NCBI GenBank assembly: GCA_016285355.1
Contig: JAEEQP010000004.1
Span: forward strand, 1 to 64,000
Source of the DNA: Bacteroidales bacterium
GTDB lineage: Bacteria > Bacteroidota > Bacteroidia > Bacteroidales > F082
Direction: 5' to 3'
Length of the DNA: 64,000 nt
The notes beneath the pieces were generated by a model that saw only the letters and a list, made by a program, of their open reading frames with translations, had not been told where the DNA came from and ran no database searches. The translations under genes were made by a program, and so were the position numbers. This document shows, in pieces, positions 16,141-23,751 of this stretch (the stretch's first letter is position 1; each line of letters opens with the position of its first letter).

Positions 16141-16447
16141 ATGGACCGATATCGCATTGTCAGTGGCTGACAAGACTTTGGATTACACCTATTTCACTTA
16201 CGGCCAAATGCAAGCTGATAGGCTAAGATCCGAATTCATAAAAGTCACCAAACGAATTGAGCGTTTTCCCCATTTGGGGTCTGTTGAATACAACATTCAT
16301 AAAGAAGGCGAGTACCGATATATCATCATTTTCAAGATACTCAAAGTTATTTATCGCATTGACAATCCAGAACATATCTCCATTATCAACATTTGGGATT
16401 GTAGAAAGAATCCTAATGATTTGGAAGATAGCGTTTCAAAAAACTAA
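16130..16447 (+). CDS. RelE/ParE superfamily toxin
   Basis: 105 residues from the ATG at 16130, which lies inside the end of the antitoxin gene. The fold pattern is that of RelE/ParE: an N-terminal strand VVEWTDIAL, two helices (about 10-50, including a YGQMQADRLRSEF region), then strands with EYRYIIIFKILKVIYRID and IINIWDCRKNP, the latter being the classic C-terminal segment with a catalytic-region Arg-Lys-Asn-Pro. Toxins of this group either cut mRNA on the ribosome or poison gyrase; the sequence alone does not separate the two. It is neutralised by the partner encoded just upstream. Nothing in the frame suggests inactivation. Confidence 0.87.
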   Translation: MVVEWTDIALSVADKTLDYTYFTYGQMQADRLRSEFIKVTKRIERFPHLGSVEYNIHKEGEYRYIIIFKILKVIYRIDNPEHISIINIWDCRKNPNDLEDSVSKN

Positions 16448-16452
16448 TTCGA

Positions 16453-18177
16453 ATGAAAACCAAATTATTGCCTTTCATAACTTTTTTGTTATTAGGTCTT
16501 TCCCTAAAAGCCCAAGTGCAACCCACTTGGGAATCCATCAACGAACGTGGCTATCCGCAATGGTTCTCCGATGCCAAACTGGGCATTTTCATTCATTGGG
16601 GCGTGTATTCCGTGCCCGCTTACGCCAGTCTTGAAGGCTACGCCGAATGGTATTATCGCGGCCTAATGACCAACGACGACCGCAAAGCCTTCCAAGAACG
16701 CATTTACGGCAAAGACTTCAAATACGAGGACTTCGCACCGATGTGGAAGGCCGAGCTGTGGAACCCCGACGAATGGGCTGAACTGTTCAAGAATTCCGGA
16801 GCAAAATATGTACTGTTGGTCTCAAAACACCATGATGGCTTCTGCCTATGGCCGAGCCAGTATGCACCGAATTGGAACTCTGTGGAACTCGGTCCGAAGC
16901 GTGATATCTGTGGCGAACTGACTGAAGCCGTGCGCAAAAAAGGCCTCAAAATGGGATTCTATTATTCTTTGCCCGAATGGAAAAGCGACATCCATCGCTG
17001 GTATATAGACCCTGACGACCAAATCGGCACCTACGTCGATACCCACATGATACCCCAATTCAAGGAACTTATCACGCGCTATCAACCCACTATCCTTTTC
17101 ACTGACGGCGAATGGCGCAACAGCTCAGAGCAATGGCACGCTACCGAACTGATTTCGTGGTATTACAACACCGTGGGCGAGGATGCCATCGTCAACGACC
17201 GCTGGGGCGACGGACAACAGCACGGTTTCCGCACGCCCGAATACAGCGCAGGCATCACGCTCACCGATAGACCTTGGGCTGAATGTCGTGGATTGGGTCG
17301 CTCGTTTGGCCTCAACCGCAACGAGCCTTTGGAGAATTACATGACTTCCGAAGAACTCATCCGTCATTTCTGCGTTTTAGTAGCGGCAGGAGGAGGAATG
17401 ACGCTCAACGTAGGTCCTGCTGCCGATGGTAAGATTCCGCTTTTGCAACAAGAACGCCTTCTTGACCTTGGCAAGTGGTTAGAAATCAACGAGGAAGCGA
17501 TTTATGGTACACGGCCTTACAAGAAGTTCTACGAAATGAAGCCTGTTTCGGTTAAACGCACTGATGAGAAAATCGATTTCGACTGGAAACGTAACTCGCC
17601 CGACCCCGCCATTAGCTGCGACCATTTCCAAGTGCATTGGCAAGGCGCATTCTCCTGCATGGCCGACATCTATACCTTTGAAATCCAGACCGATGATAAA
17701 GCCAAGTTGGTCATTGACGGCAAAACTATCATTGAAGACACAAGAAAAGCGAAAACTGGAAAGGCAAAACTTGACGCAGGCCAGCACAGCATTGAAATTT
17801 TCTACGAGGAAGACGAACTTGAGGCTACTATCACTTTGTATTGGTCGTCAAAGAAGATGGAAAAACAGGTAATGAAAGGTTTCCAGATGGGTGCCATGAC
17901 ACCTGCTATGGGATTGAAAGCTACCTACACCTGCGAGCAGCCCAACATCTGTTACACACAAGGCAAAGATGCCCTTTACGCCATCGCTTTGGATTATCCC
18001 GAAGACCAATTGGTGCTGAACCTTGACCAGCCCGCCGACAACATGAAAGTCACGCTGTTGGGTTGCCCCAAGACCTTACCATGGAAATACAAAGACGGCC
18101 AACTCATCATCGACACGAGTGAACTGAAATACTCCGACCTGAAGAGTTCAGCGGCTTGGGTATTCAAGATGAAATGA
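16453..18177 (+). CDS. Alpha-L-fucosidase, GH29, with PA14-like domain
   Basis: 574 residues with a signal peptide (MKTKLLPFITFLLLGLSLKA). The GH29 barrel is recognised from QWFSDAKLGIFIHWGVYSVP, HHDGFCLWPS and the nucleophile D218 in ILFTDGEW. Residues about 375-470 (FSCMADIYTFEIQTDDKAK, GQHSIEIFYEE) resemble a PA14 carbohydrate-binding sandwich, and a final beta domain reaches the C-terminus. GH29 enzymes release alpha-linked fucose by a retaining mechanism, for example from host mucin or plant glycans. The signal peptide places it in the periplasm or on the surface. It begins 5 bp after the toxin stop codon with no promoter box between, so it may be read from the toxin-antitoxin promoter. 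A strong terminator follows the stop. Confidence 0.92.
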   Translation: MKTKLLPFITFLLLGLSLKAQVQPTWESINERGYPQWFSDAKLGIFIHWGVYSVPAYASLEGYAEWYYRGLMTNDDRKAFQERIYGKDFKYEDFAPMWKAELWNPDEWAELFKNSGAKYVLLVSKHHDGFCLWPSQYAPNWNSVELGPKRDICGELTEAVRKKGLKMGFYYSLPEWKSDIHRWYIDPDDQIGTYVDTHMIPQFKELITRYQPTILFTDGEWRNSSEQWHATELISWYYNTVGEDAIVNDRWGDGQQHGFRTPEYSAGITLTDRPWAECRGLGRSFGLNRNEPLENYMTSEELIRHFCVLVAAGGGMTLNVGPAADGKIPLLQQERLLDLGKWLEINEEAIYGTRPYKKFYEMKPVSVKRTDEKIDFDWKRNSPDPAISCDHFQVHWQGAFSCMADIYTFEIQTDDKAKLVIDGKTIIEDTRKAKTGKAKLDAGQHSIEIFYEEDELEATITLYWSSKKMEKQVMKGFQMGAMTPAMGLKATYTCEQPNICYTQGKDALYAIALDYPEDQLVLNLDQPADNMKVTLLGCPKTLPWKYKDGQLIIDTSELKYSDLKSSAAWVFKMK

Positions 18178-18201
18178 AAAAAGCGGCAATGCCGCTTTTT
18201 T
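18177..18201. terminator. Bidirectional intrinsic terminator
   Basis: AAAAAGCGGC-AAT-GCCGCTTTTTT between the convergent fucosidase and CpeT-like genes. It has A-run and T-run on both sides, so it works both ways. Confidence 0.9.
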
Positions 18202-18202
18202 G

Positions 18203-18784
18203 TTAGTCTGTCAATTCTTTGATGCCTTGATAGCCGATGATTCGATTCGTCTTATTTGGCATCCGCTTGATGAAAAACCGCTCATCCTGCTGCACAAACT
18301 TGAAATGGAGCAGGTCGCCTTTCGGAAAACAATCAATCGCCTTGAAACGCACCCACTGGGTTTGATACGAGAAGTCTGAAGTCTTGACAAAAGTCATCTT
18401 CTTTCCGCCTTTCAATATACTGGCGTTGCATCCGTCAAAATAATTGCGGTTACCCCATTTCCCGACAAATTCGGCAGGATTATTCAAATCGTATACTACG
18501 ACCTTAAATACCTTGTCCGTTTTGGGTTGCACCTCGATAACTTTCTGCAACAGAACCTCTTTCCCAATCGAAGCCTCGACATATTGCCATTGAAAACGGT
18601 TCCCTTTTTCTTCCCAAATCGGAGTAAAATGCACCCTGGCGGTCGTTGAATCGTTTACAATCACTGTATAATCGCCTTGCATGGTGCGGTAAAACTGCTT
18701 GGCATCCTCTTCCGTGAATTTGTCTTGCGCAAAACTGCTAAAAGTCAGAAAGATAGAGACCAATATCAATGCAAATCTTTTCAT
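18203..18784 (-). CDS. CpcT/CpeT-like exported protein
   Basis: 193 residues from the ATG at 18784, with a signal peptide (MKRFALILVSIFLTFSSFA). The mature sequence follows the CpcT/CpeT pattern: an N-terminal MQGDYTVI, then ARVHFTPIWEE, FQWQYVEAS, KVVVYDLNNPAEFVGKW and a conserved GC in DGCNASILKGG. In cyanobacteria this beta-barrel family attaches bilins to phycobiliproteins; in other bacteria its role is unknown. This organism shows no sign of phototrophy, so lipid or small-molecule binding is more likely. It lies 28 bp downstream of the oxoamine synthase gene on the same strand, suggesting cotranscription and possibly a shared pathway. The family call is from the pattern only. Confidence 0.6.
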   Translation of the reverse strand: MKRFALILVSIFLTFSSFAQDKFTEEDAKQFYRTMQGDYTVIVNDSTTARVHFTPIWEEKGNRFQWQYVEASIGKEVLLQKVIEVQPKTDKVFKVVVYDLNNPAEFVGKWGNRNYFDGCNASILKGGKKMTFVKTSDFSYQTQWVRFKAIDCFPKGDLLHFKFVQQDERFFIKRMPNKTNRIIGYQGIKELTD

Positions 18785-18812
18785 ATCATTAGTTATTGTC
18801 AATCCACACTGA

Positions 18813-20072
18813 TTACAAAATCCTCATGTTCGGGACTTCCGTGCCATCATAATAACCCTTAGCAAGCTTTTCCTTCACCTCGGTGAAAGCATTCAATGTG
18901 TAGTTCACATCATCCATCGTGTGGGCTGCCGTCGGGATGATGCGGAAGATAATCATGCCCTTGGGAATGACAGGATAGGTGATGACCGAGCAGAAAATGC
19001 GGTAATTTTCGCGCAAATCCATGGCAATGTTGGTGGCCTGCACCACGTCGCCCTGCACATGTACCGGTGTCACGCAAGCCTCAGCGGGACCAATGTCGAA
19101 ACCTAAATCACGGAATCCCTGCTGCAAGGCGCGGGTCACCTTCCAAAGCTGAGCGCGCAAGGCATCACCTTCGGCACTGCGGATGATTTCCAGACGTTTC
19201 TCACAGCCTTCCACAATGGCTAATGGCAACGATTTGGCATACATCTGTGAGCGCATGTTATAGCGCAAATACTCAATCACATACTTCGGTCCAGCTACGA
19301 AACCGCCGATGATGGCCATAGCCTTGGCGTAGGCACCAATGTAGATGTCGATGTCGTCCATCACGTCGAAATGCTCCGAGGTGCCGCGACCGTTGGGACC
19401 CATCACGCCGAAGCCGTGAGCGTCGTCGATGAGGATGCGGAAGCTGTATTTCTTCTTCAGTGCAACAATGCCAGCGAGGTCGCCCAAAGCACCAGTCATG
19501 CCGTACACGCCTTCAGTGATGACGAGGATGCCGCCACCAGTCTTTGCCACCACTTCTGTGGCGACCTTCAACTTCTTCTCAAGGTCTTCCATGTTATTGT
19601 GGCGGTACTTGTACTTGTTGCCGATGTGCAGGCGGATACCGTCCAAAAGACAAGCATGAGCCTCATTGTCGTATACAATAACATCATGGGGGCTGGTCAG
19701 GGTATCAATGGTCGACACAATGCCTTGATAACCAAAATTAAACAGGTAAGCAGCCTCTTTTTTCTCGAAGTCGGCCAGCTCATGCTCGAAATGCTCATGC
19801 ATTCGGGTGTGACCTGTCATCATGCGGGCACCCATAGGGGCAGCAAGGCCGTATTTGGCGGCAGCTTCGGCATCCACACGACGAATCTCGGGGTGGTTGG
19901 CCAAGCCCAGATAGTTGTTCAAGCTCCAGCAGAGCACTTCCCTGCCGTCAAAAATCATGCGCGGTCCTAGTTCACCTTCCAAGCGTGGGAATGCGAAATA
20001 ACCGTCGGCGCGTTCGCGGTATTGCCCAATCGGGCCACCTGAATCCTTTGATATTCTTTCAAATATATCCAT
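18813..20072 (-). CDS. Alpha-oxoamine synthase family PLP enzyme (serine palmitoyltransferase/BioF/KBL-like)
   Basis: 419 residues from the ATG at 20072 (a TTG three bases upstream is possible). It is a fold-type I PLP enzyme: SLNNYLGLANHP, an IDDAHGFG segment with D217 and H219 contacting the cofactor, and the Schiff-base lysine K250 in GAYAKAMAIIGG. Members condense an amino acid with an acyl-CoA and release CO2: serine palmitoyltransferase, 8-amino-7-oxononanoate synthase, 2-amino-3-ketobutyrate ligase. The N-terminus (MDIFERISKD, then GPIGQYRE) and FPRLEGELGPRM mark a Bacteroidota subgroup distinct from the characterised Bacteroides serine palmitoyltransferase. No biotin genes are nearby. 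The divergent SDR gene could reduce the 3-keto product, so sphingoid-base synthesis is a possible but unproven role. Confidence 0.8.
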   Translation of the reverse strand: MDIFERISKDSGGPIGQYRERADGYFAFPRLEGELGPRMIFDGREVLCWSLNNYLGLANHPEIRRVDAEAAAKYGLAAPMGARMMTGHTRMHEHFEHELADFEKKEAAYLFNFGYQGIVSTIDTLTSPHDVIVYDNEAHACLLDGIRLHIGNKYKYRHNNMEDLEKKLKVATEVVAKTGGGILVITEGVYGMTGALGDLAGIVALKKKYSFRILIDDAHGFGVMGPNGRGTSEHFDVMDDIDIYIGAYAKAMAIIGGFVAGPKYVIEYLRYNMRSQMYAKSLPLAIVEGCEKRLEIIRSAEGDALRAQLWKVTRALQQGFRDLGFDIGPAEACVTPVHVQGDVVQATNIAMDLRENYRIFCSVITYPVIPKGMIIFRIIPTAAHTMDDVNYTLNAFTEVKEKLAKGYYDGTEVPNMRIL

Positions 20073-20080
20073 CAATTTAT

Positions 20081-20116
20081 GATTTAAGATTTAAAAATTC
20101 AAAATTTAAGATTTTG
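20081..20116. repeat. AT-rich intergenic repeat (ATTTAAAATTTAAGATT type)
   Basis: A run of GATTTAAGATTTAAA-like units. Similar tracts occur at 41356-41390, 54698-54740 and 55189-55225, always next to a start or stop codon. Confidence 0.65.
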
Positions 20117-20125
20117 CGGGGTTCC

Positions 20126-20166
20126 CATGTCATTCCATGCAGAAGATGTACGATTGGAATCTATGG
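20126..20166. repeat. Dispersed repeat with ATTCCATGC and GGAATCTATG ends
   Basis: About 41 bp, matching in inverted orientation the copies at 39359-39396 and 39425-39465 with few differences. It lies in the divergent region before the oxoamine synthase gene. Confidence 0.75.
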
Positions 20167-20184
20167 AAGACCGATTTTCGAAGC

Positions 20185-20193
20185 ACAAAATTA
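20185..20193 (-). promoter_or_regulatory. -7 box for the oxoamine synthase gene
   Basis: TAATTTTGT on the minus strand. The leader would be about 110 nt and contains two repeat elements. Confidence 0.4.
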
Positions 20194-20232
20194 GTAAATA
20201 TATTGATTATCCCAACGTCAAGGAATTATTTT

Positions 20233-20241
20233 TAATTTTGC
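20233..20241 (+). promoter_or_regulatory. -7 box for the SDR gene
   Basis: TAATTTTGC. The leader of about 86 nt carries the palindromic repeat at 20259-20310. Confidence 0.55.
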
Positions 20242-20258
20242 AGGCAAATTAGATACGA

Positions 20259-20310
20259 CGGCCCTTCGACAAGTTCAGGAATCTAAGGTCGTTGAGCCTG
20301 TCGAAGAGCC
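20259..20310. repeat. REP-like palindrome (GGCCCTTCGAC family), full copy
   Basis: Left arm GGCCCTTCGACAAGTTCAGG and right arm GTTGAGCCTGTCGAAGAGCC are inverted relative to each other. Other copies are at 21129-21189, 23720-23744 (half) and 39990-40050. Confidence 0.9.
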
Positions 20311-20329
20311 AACCCCAATTAGAAACAAA

Positions 20330-21121
20330 ATGTTAGACCTCAAAAATAAAACGGCACTCGTCACCGGCGGCGGCACAGGCATCGGACAGAGCATTGCCCT
20401 GCACCTGGCCCAAGAAGGCTGTCACCTCGTGCTGACAGGTTTAGGCATCGATGACCTCATCAAGACCAAGGAAATGTGCGAACAATATGGTGTGAAAGCA
20501 TGGGCTACAGAAACCCAACTCGACGACTATGCCTCCATCGACCGTCTCTATGACTACGTGATTTCCAATAACTTGAGTATCGACCTCTTCGTGCTCAACG
20601 CGGGCATCTCGCAACGCGAAAAAGCCTTAGACACTGATTTCAATGTAGACGAAAAAATCATGAAAATCGACTTCATGAGCGGAGTGTATTTGGTGAAGAA
20701 ATTCAAGGAGATGATCAAGGCGAAGGAACATGTACAATTCAGCGTGACCACCTCTTTGTCTGGACTTTTCGGGTTTCCATTACGTTCGACCTATTGTGCT
20801 GCGAAACATGCTCTGTTCGGGTTTTACGAGTCGTTGGAATTGGAATACGACAACATCAATGTCACTTTCCTCATTCCAGGGCGTATCAACACGCAAATCA
20901 GCAAGAGTGCCCTAATGGGAGACGGCTCGGCCCATGCAAAAATGGACGCTGGACAAGCCAATGGACTCGATGTGGACAAATGCGGTGCTATTGCCGTGCG
21001 TGCCATCAAGCGACAGAAGCACCGTAAACTCATCGGGCGTTCGGAACTGCTGATGGCGTATATCCATAAGTATTGCTTACCTTTGTATTATAAACTTTCG
21101 AGAAAAATCTCTGCTACATAA
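20330..21121 (+). CDS. Short-chain dehydrogenase/reductase
   Basis: 263 residues of the classical SDR family. The NAD(P)-binding TGGGTGIG motif is at residues 12-19, N90-A-G92 follows, and the catalytic Ser-Tyr-Lys set is S142 or S144, Y155 and K159 (STYCAAKHALFGF). The sequence is closest in style to DHRS7/3-ketosphinganine-reductase-like SDRs (HALFGFYESLELE), and a hydrophobic C-terminal stretch (MAYIHKYCLPLYYKLSRK) could contact the membrane. It is divergent from the oxoamine synthase gene and is followed, after an 86-bp spacer with a palindromic repeat, by the double-VOC gene on the same strand. A plausible role is reduction of a keto intermediate made by the neighbouring PLP enzyme. Substrate is not determinable from sequence. 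Confidence 0.88.
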   Translation: MLDLKNKTALVTGGGTGIGQSIALHLAQEGCHLVLTGLGIDDLIKTKEMCEQYGVKAWATETQLDDYASIDRLYDYVISNNLSIDLFVLNAGISQREKALDTDFNVDEKIMKIDFMSGVYLVKKFKEMIKAKEHVQFSVTTSLSGLFGFPLRSTYCAAKHALFGFYESLELEYDNINVTFLIPGRINTQISKSALMGDGSAHAKMDAGQANGLDVDKCGAIAVRAIKRQKHRKLIGRSELLMAYIHKYCLPLYYKLSRKISAT

Positions 21122-21128
21122 AATAATA

Positions 21129-21189
21129 CGGCCCTTCGACGGGCTCAGGGACCTGCCAAAGTTAAGGTCGTTGAGCCTGTCGAAACGCC
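21129..21189. repeat. REP-like palindrome (GGCCCTTCGAC family), full copy
   Basis: Same arms as the copy at 20259, between the SDR and VOC genes. It occupies most of the 86-bp spacer. Confidence 0.9.
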
Positions 21190-21207
21190 AATCAAAATAA
21201 GACAACC

Positions 21208-22275
21208 ATGAAAGAAAAAATCATCTGCGGTATACAGCAAGTGGGCATCGGAGTCAACGACTTCGTGGAGGCCTGGAAATGGTATTACGACAACTTCGGC
21301 TTCGAAATCAAAATCGTCGACGATGAAGGTGTGGCGGAGCGTATGCTCCCCTACACTGGCGGCAAGCCCCAACCGCGTCGTTCGGGCATCGCGGTCAACA
21401 TTCGTGGCGGCGGCGGTTTCGAAATTTGGCAACCCAAAGGCCGCCCACTCAATTATCTAAAAGAGCCTGTCAAACTTGGTGACTTGGGCATCCTCATCGC
21501 CAAGGTGAAGACCCCCGACATCGAAACAGCCTACAACACCTTTATTAATAAGGGCCTCGATGTCATCAGCGAAGTCATGACCTCGCCAGCGGGACAAAAG
21601 GAGTTCTTTATGAAAGACCCTTACGGCAACCTCTTCCAATTAGAGCAGGACGATTACGTCTTCATCAACGAGAAAAAGACCACAGGCGGTGCCAACGGTG
21701 CCGTCATCGGCGTGAGCGACATCGAACGTTCCCTCCCCTTCTACACGCATCTGCTGGAATACGACAAGGTGGTCTTCGACCAGACTGGTGTATTTGAAGA
21801 TTTTGCAGCCATCGAAGGCGGCAAAAATAAGCTCCGTCGTGTCATCTTGGAACGTTCCAAACCCATTGAAGGGCCTTTGAGCCGCATCATGGGTACCTCG
21901 CACCTTGAACTTATCCAAGCCGTTGACGGTCCTGGCAAGAAACTCTACGAAAACCGTTACTGGGGCGACCCAGGCTTCATCCACCTCTGTTTCGACGTGC
22001 GCAACATGGATGCTGTAAAGGCGGAGACCGAGGCCTTGGGACATCCATTCGTGTGCGACAGCGGTGCTGACTTCGGCATGGGTGATGCCAACGGCCATTT
22101 CACCTACGTGGAAGACCCTGACGGCACCCTTATCGAATTCGTCGAGACCTTCAAGATTCCGATTGCGAAGAAATTTGGGCTTTATCTCAACCTTGCCAAC
22201 AAAAACGACCACAAGCCTTTGGGCATCCTAAAGCTGCTACGCTTCGCCAAGGTTAAGAGAGAAAGCATTAAATAA
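21208..22275 (+). CDS. Two-domain VOC family protein (glyoxalase/dioxygenase fold)
   Basis: 355 residues with two vicinal-oxygen-chelate modules, at about 5-150 (QQVGIGVNDFVEAWKWYYDN, MKDPYGNLFQLEQ) and 160-310 (VIGVSDIERSLPFYTHLLEY, FIHLCFDVRN, EDPDGTLIEFVE). Candidate metal ligands are the Glu near the end of each module and H in FIHLCFD. The fold is shared by glyoxalases, extradiol dioxygenases and 4-hydroxyphenylpyruvate dioxygenase. The C-terminal tail lacks the HPPD signature, so HPPD is not claimed. There is no signal peptide. A basic, hydrophobic tail (KKFGLYLNLANKN, LLRFAKVKRESIK) could dock on the membrane. It is the second gene after the SDR and ends before a strong terminator. The reaction is unknown. 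Confidence 0.8.
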   Translation: MKEKIICGIQQVGIGVNDFVEAWKWYYDNFGFEIKIVDDEGVAERMLPYTGGKPQPRRSGIAVNIRGGGGFEIWQPKGRPLNYLKEPVKLGDLGILIAKVKTPDIETAYNTFINKGLDVISEVMTSPAGQKEFFMKDPYGNLFQLEQDDYVFINEKKTTGGANGAVIGVSDIERSLPFYTHLLEYDKVVFDQTGVFEDFAAIEGGKNKLRRVILERSKPIEGPLSRIMGTSHLELIQAVDGPGKKLYENRYWGDPGFIHLCFDVRNMDAVKAETEALGHPFVCDSGADFGMGDANGHFTYVEDPDGTLIEFVETFKIPIAKKFGLYLNLANKNDHKPLGILKLLRFAKVKRESIK

Positions 22276-22306
22276 CAAAAAAACAGCCGGCTCGTTGAGC
22301 CGGCTG
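22276..22306. terminator. Intrinsic terminator between VOC and skp genes
   Basis: CAGCCGGCTC-GTT-GAGCCGGCTG, a perfect 10-bp stem, with seven T residues on the minus strand. It ends the long minus-strand outer-membrane operon and blocks readthrough from the VOC gene. Confidence 0.85.
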
Positions 22307-22353
22307 CTCGCGTTTAAAACGCAATATAAAATGAACAAATTAAGAAAAACTTC

Positions 22354-22869
22354 TTATTTAATGCCCAACTTGGTTTTCACATCATTGGTGCAGTCAATGG
22401 CATCAGTGCCAATATAGACGGCAGCTCCAGTGGCCAAATCGAGGACGTAAGTGTAACCCTTTTCCTTACCCACAGTGTTGATGGCATTCTGAATCTTTTC
22501 CAAAATGGGAGCGAGCAACTCAGCACGCTTACCTTCAAATTCCTGCTCGGCATTGGCTTGGAATTGCTGGATACGAGTCTGAAGGTCAATGATTTCCTTT
22601 TCCTTCGATTGCTTCACCAGATTCGACATGGTAGCCTGATTGGCCTCATAATCCTGCATCTTGGTCTGATACTCCTTGGCCATGGCTTGCAACTGGTTCT
22701 GCAACTCGTTGTAATACTTCTCCAAGTCTTTCTCGGCCTTGGCCTTGTCAGGCATGGCATCAAGAACTTCAGCAGTATTGACATGCGCAATCTTCACTTG
22801 GGCTTGGGCAACCCCGCTCATCACGAAGAGGGCAACACCCAAAAACAGAACTTTAAATACTCTTTTCAT
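22354..22869 (-). CDS. OmpH/Skp family periplasmic chaperone
   Basis: 171 residues with a signal peptide (MKRVFKVLFLGVALFVMSGVAQA). The N-terminal strand QVKIAHVNTAEVLDAMP and the long charged coiled coil (about 40-120, KDLEKYYNELQNQLQAMAKE) are the Skp hallmarks, and the C-terminal TYVLDLATGAAVYI closes the small beta domain. Skp trimers hold unfolded outer membrane proteins in the periplasm and deliver them to the BAM complex. It is the last gene of the bamA-skp-skp group, has its own -7 box 54 bp upstream, and ends before a strong terminator. The tandem second copy upstream is longer and differs at the C-terminus, suggesting divergence after duplication. Confidence 0.93.
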   Translation of the reverse strand: MKRVFKVLFLGVALFVMSGVAQAQVKIAHVNTAEVLDAMPDKAKAEKDLEKYYNELQNQLQAMAKEYQTKMQDYEANQATMSNLVKQSKEKEIIDLQTRIQQFQANAEQEFEGKRAELLAPILEKIQNAINTVGKEKGYTYVLDLATGAAVYIGTDAIDCTNDVKTKLGIK

Positions 22870-22922
22870 TTTATTTTACTGATTTTTAATAATCTAACTC
22901 TAAATCACTTCAGTTTTGAGCG

Positions 22923-22931
22923 GCAAAGATA
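22923..22931 (-). promoter_or_regulatory. -7 box of the last skp gene
   Basis: TATCTTTGC on the minus strand, giving a leader of about 51 nt. Confidence 0.55.
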
Positions 22932-22964
22932 CGAATAATTTGTTTTCGTCTGACGATTTATCCG

Positions 22965-23657
22965 TTATTTTTTGGGTTTTATGTCGCCACCCTTGGCTCC
23001 ACCTGACGTGCCACCCTTGACTCCAGAAGTACCACCTTTGTTCCCCGAAGCGCCACCTGCATTGCCACCCATGGTTCCGGCAGCGGCCTTACGGCGGTCT
23101 TCGCGGCGCACAGTCTGCATCACATTACCGAGTTGGTCGAGCACATCATCGCTGACATCGTTCTTGTCGTTAGCATAAAGGATAGAAGTGCCTGAAGCCA
23201 AGTCAAGGATGAAGGCGTAGTTTTTGGTCTGGGCCAATTCTTTCATCGCGGTGTAGACCTTTTCCTGAATAGGTTGAATCAATTCGGTGCGCTTTTGGTA
23301 GAGTTGGCCTTCGGAGCCGAAATACTGCATCTGCAAGTTCTTGGCTTCCTGTTCCTTGTCGACGATAGCCTGCTCGCGAGCGCGTTTCTGGTCTTCAGAA
23401 AGCAGCAGCATTTCGGTTTGGTACTTGCTGTACATCTCCGAAACCTTGTCATAAACGGCTTTCACTTCCTTCTGCCATTTTGCCGACAGGGCGTTCAACT
23501 CTTCCTGTGCGTCGCCGTATTCAGGAATGTTCTCCATGATGTATTCCGAATCGACATAAACGATTTTCTGTCCACCGCCAACGATTTGCGCATTGGCTGT
23601 CATGATGCCGCCACAAACCAACGCGGCGGTCAAAATCATTGTTTTAAATGCTTTCAT
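22965..23657 (-). CDS. OmpH/Skp family periplasmic chaperone with Gly-rich tail
   Basis: 230 residues from the ATG at 23657; the longer frame starting at 23708 lacks a signal-like N-terminus and is rejected. A signal peptide (MKAFKTMILTAALVCGGIMTANA) leads into KIVYVDSEYIMENIPEYG, the coiled coil (about 45-130) and AFILDLASGTSILYA. Unlike its neighbour it carries a C-terminal low-complexity tail of about 35 residues, rich in Gly, Ser and Lys (GTMGGNAGGASGNKGG), ending in KPKK. It should act as a holdase for outer membrane proteins next to BamA. The 94-bp spacer to bamA contains half of a REP-like palindrome. The tail is not part of the usual Skp and may bind nucleic acid or polyanions, but this is speculative. 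Confidence 0.9.
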   Translation of the reverse strand: MKAFKTMILTAALVCGGIMTANAQIVGGGQKIVYVDSEYIMENIPEYGDAQEELNALSAKWQKEVKAVYDKVSEMYSKYQTEMLLLSEDQKRAREQAIVDKEQEAKNLQMQYFGSEGQLYQKRTELIQPIQEKVYTAMKELAQTKNYAFILDLASGTSILYANDKNDVSDDVLDQLGNVMQTVRREDRRKAAAGTMGGNAGGASGNKGGTSGVKGGTSGGAKGGDIKPKK

Positions 23658-23719
23658 TGTGTTATGGTATTTCAAATTGTTTGCTTTTCTTATCAATAAT
23701 CGTTCCAAAAATCCAGAGT

Positions 23720-23744
23720 CGGCCCTTCGACAGGCTCAGGGACC
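23720..23744. repeat. REP-like repeat, half copy
   Basis: Only the left arm (GGCCCTTCGACAGGCTCAGG) of the palindrome is present here, between bamA and skp. Confidence 0.8.
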
Positions 23745-23751
23745 TTCGCTT

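Noticed and set aside
7261..18177. Polysaccharide utilisation locus
   Set aside because: GH31, GH13 and GH29 genes are near each other but on mixed strands, with separate promoters and no susC/susD pair or sensor gene.
18813..20072. 8-amino-7-oxononanoate synthase (bioF)
   Set aside because: No biotin genes are nearby and the N-terminal segment marks a different subgroup, so only the oxoamine synthase family is claimed.
21208..22275. 4-hydroxyphenylpyruvate dioxygenase
   Set aside because: Two VOC modules are present, but the C-terminal HPPD signature is not, so only the fold family is claimed.
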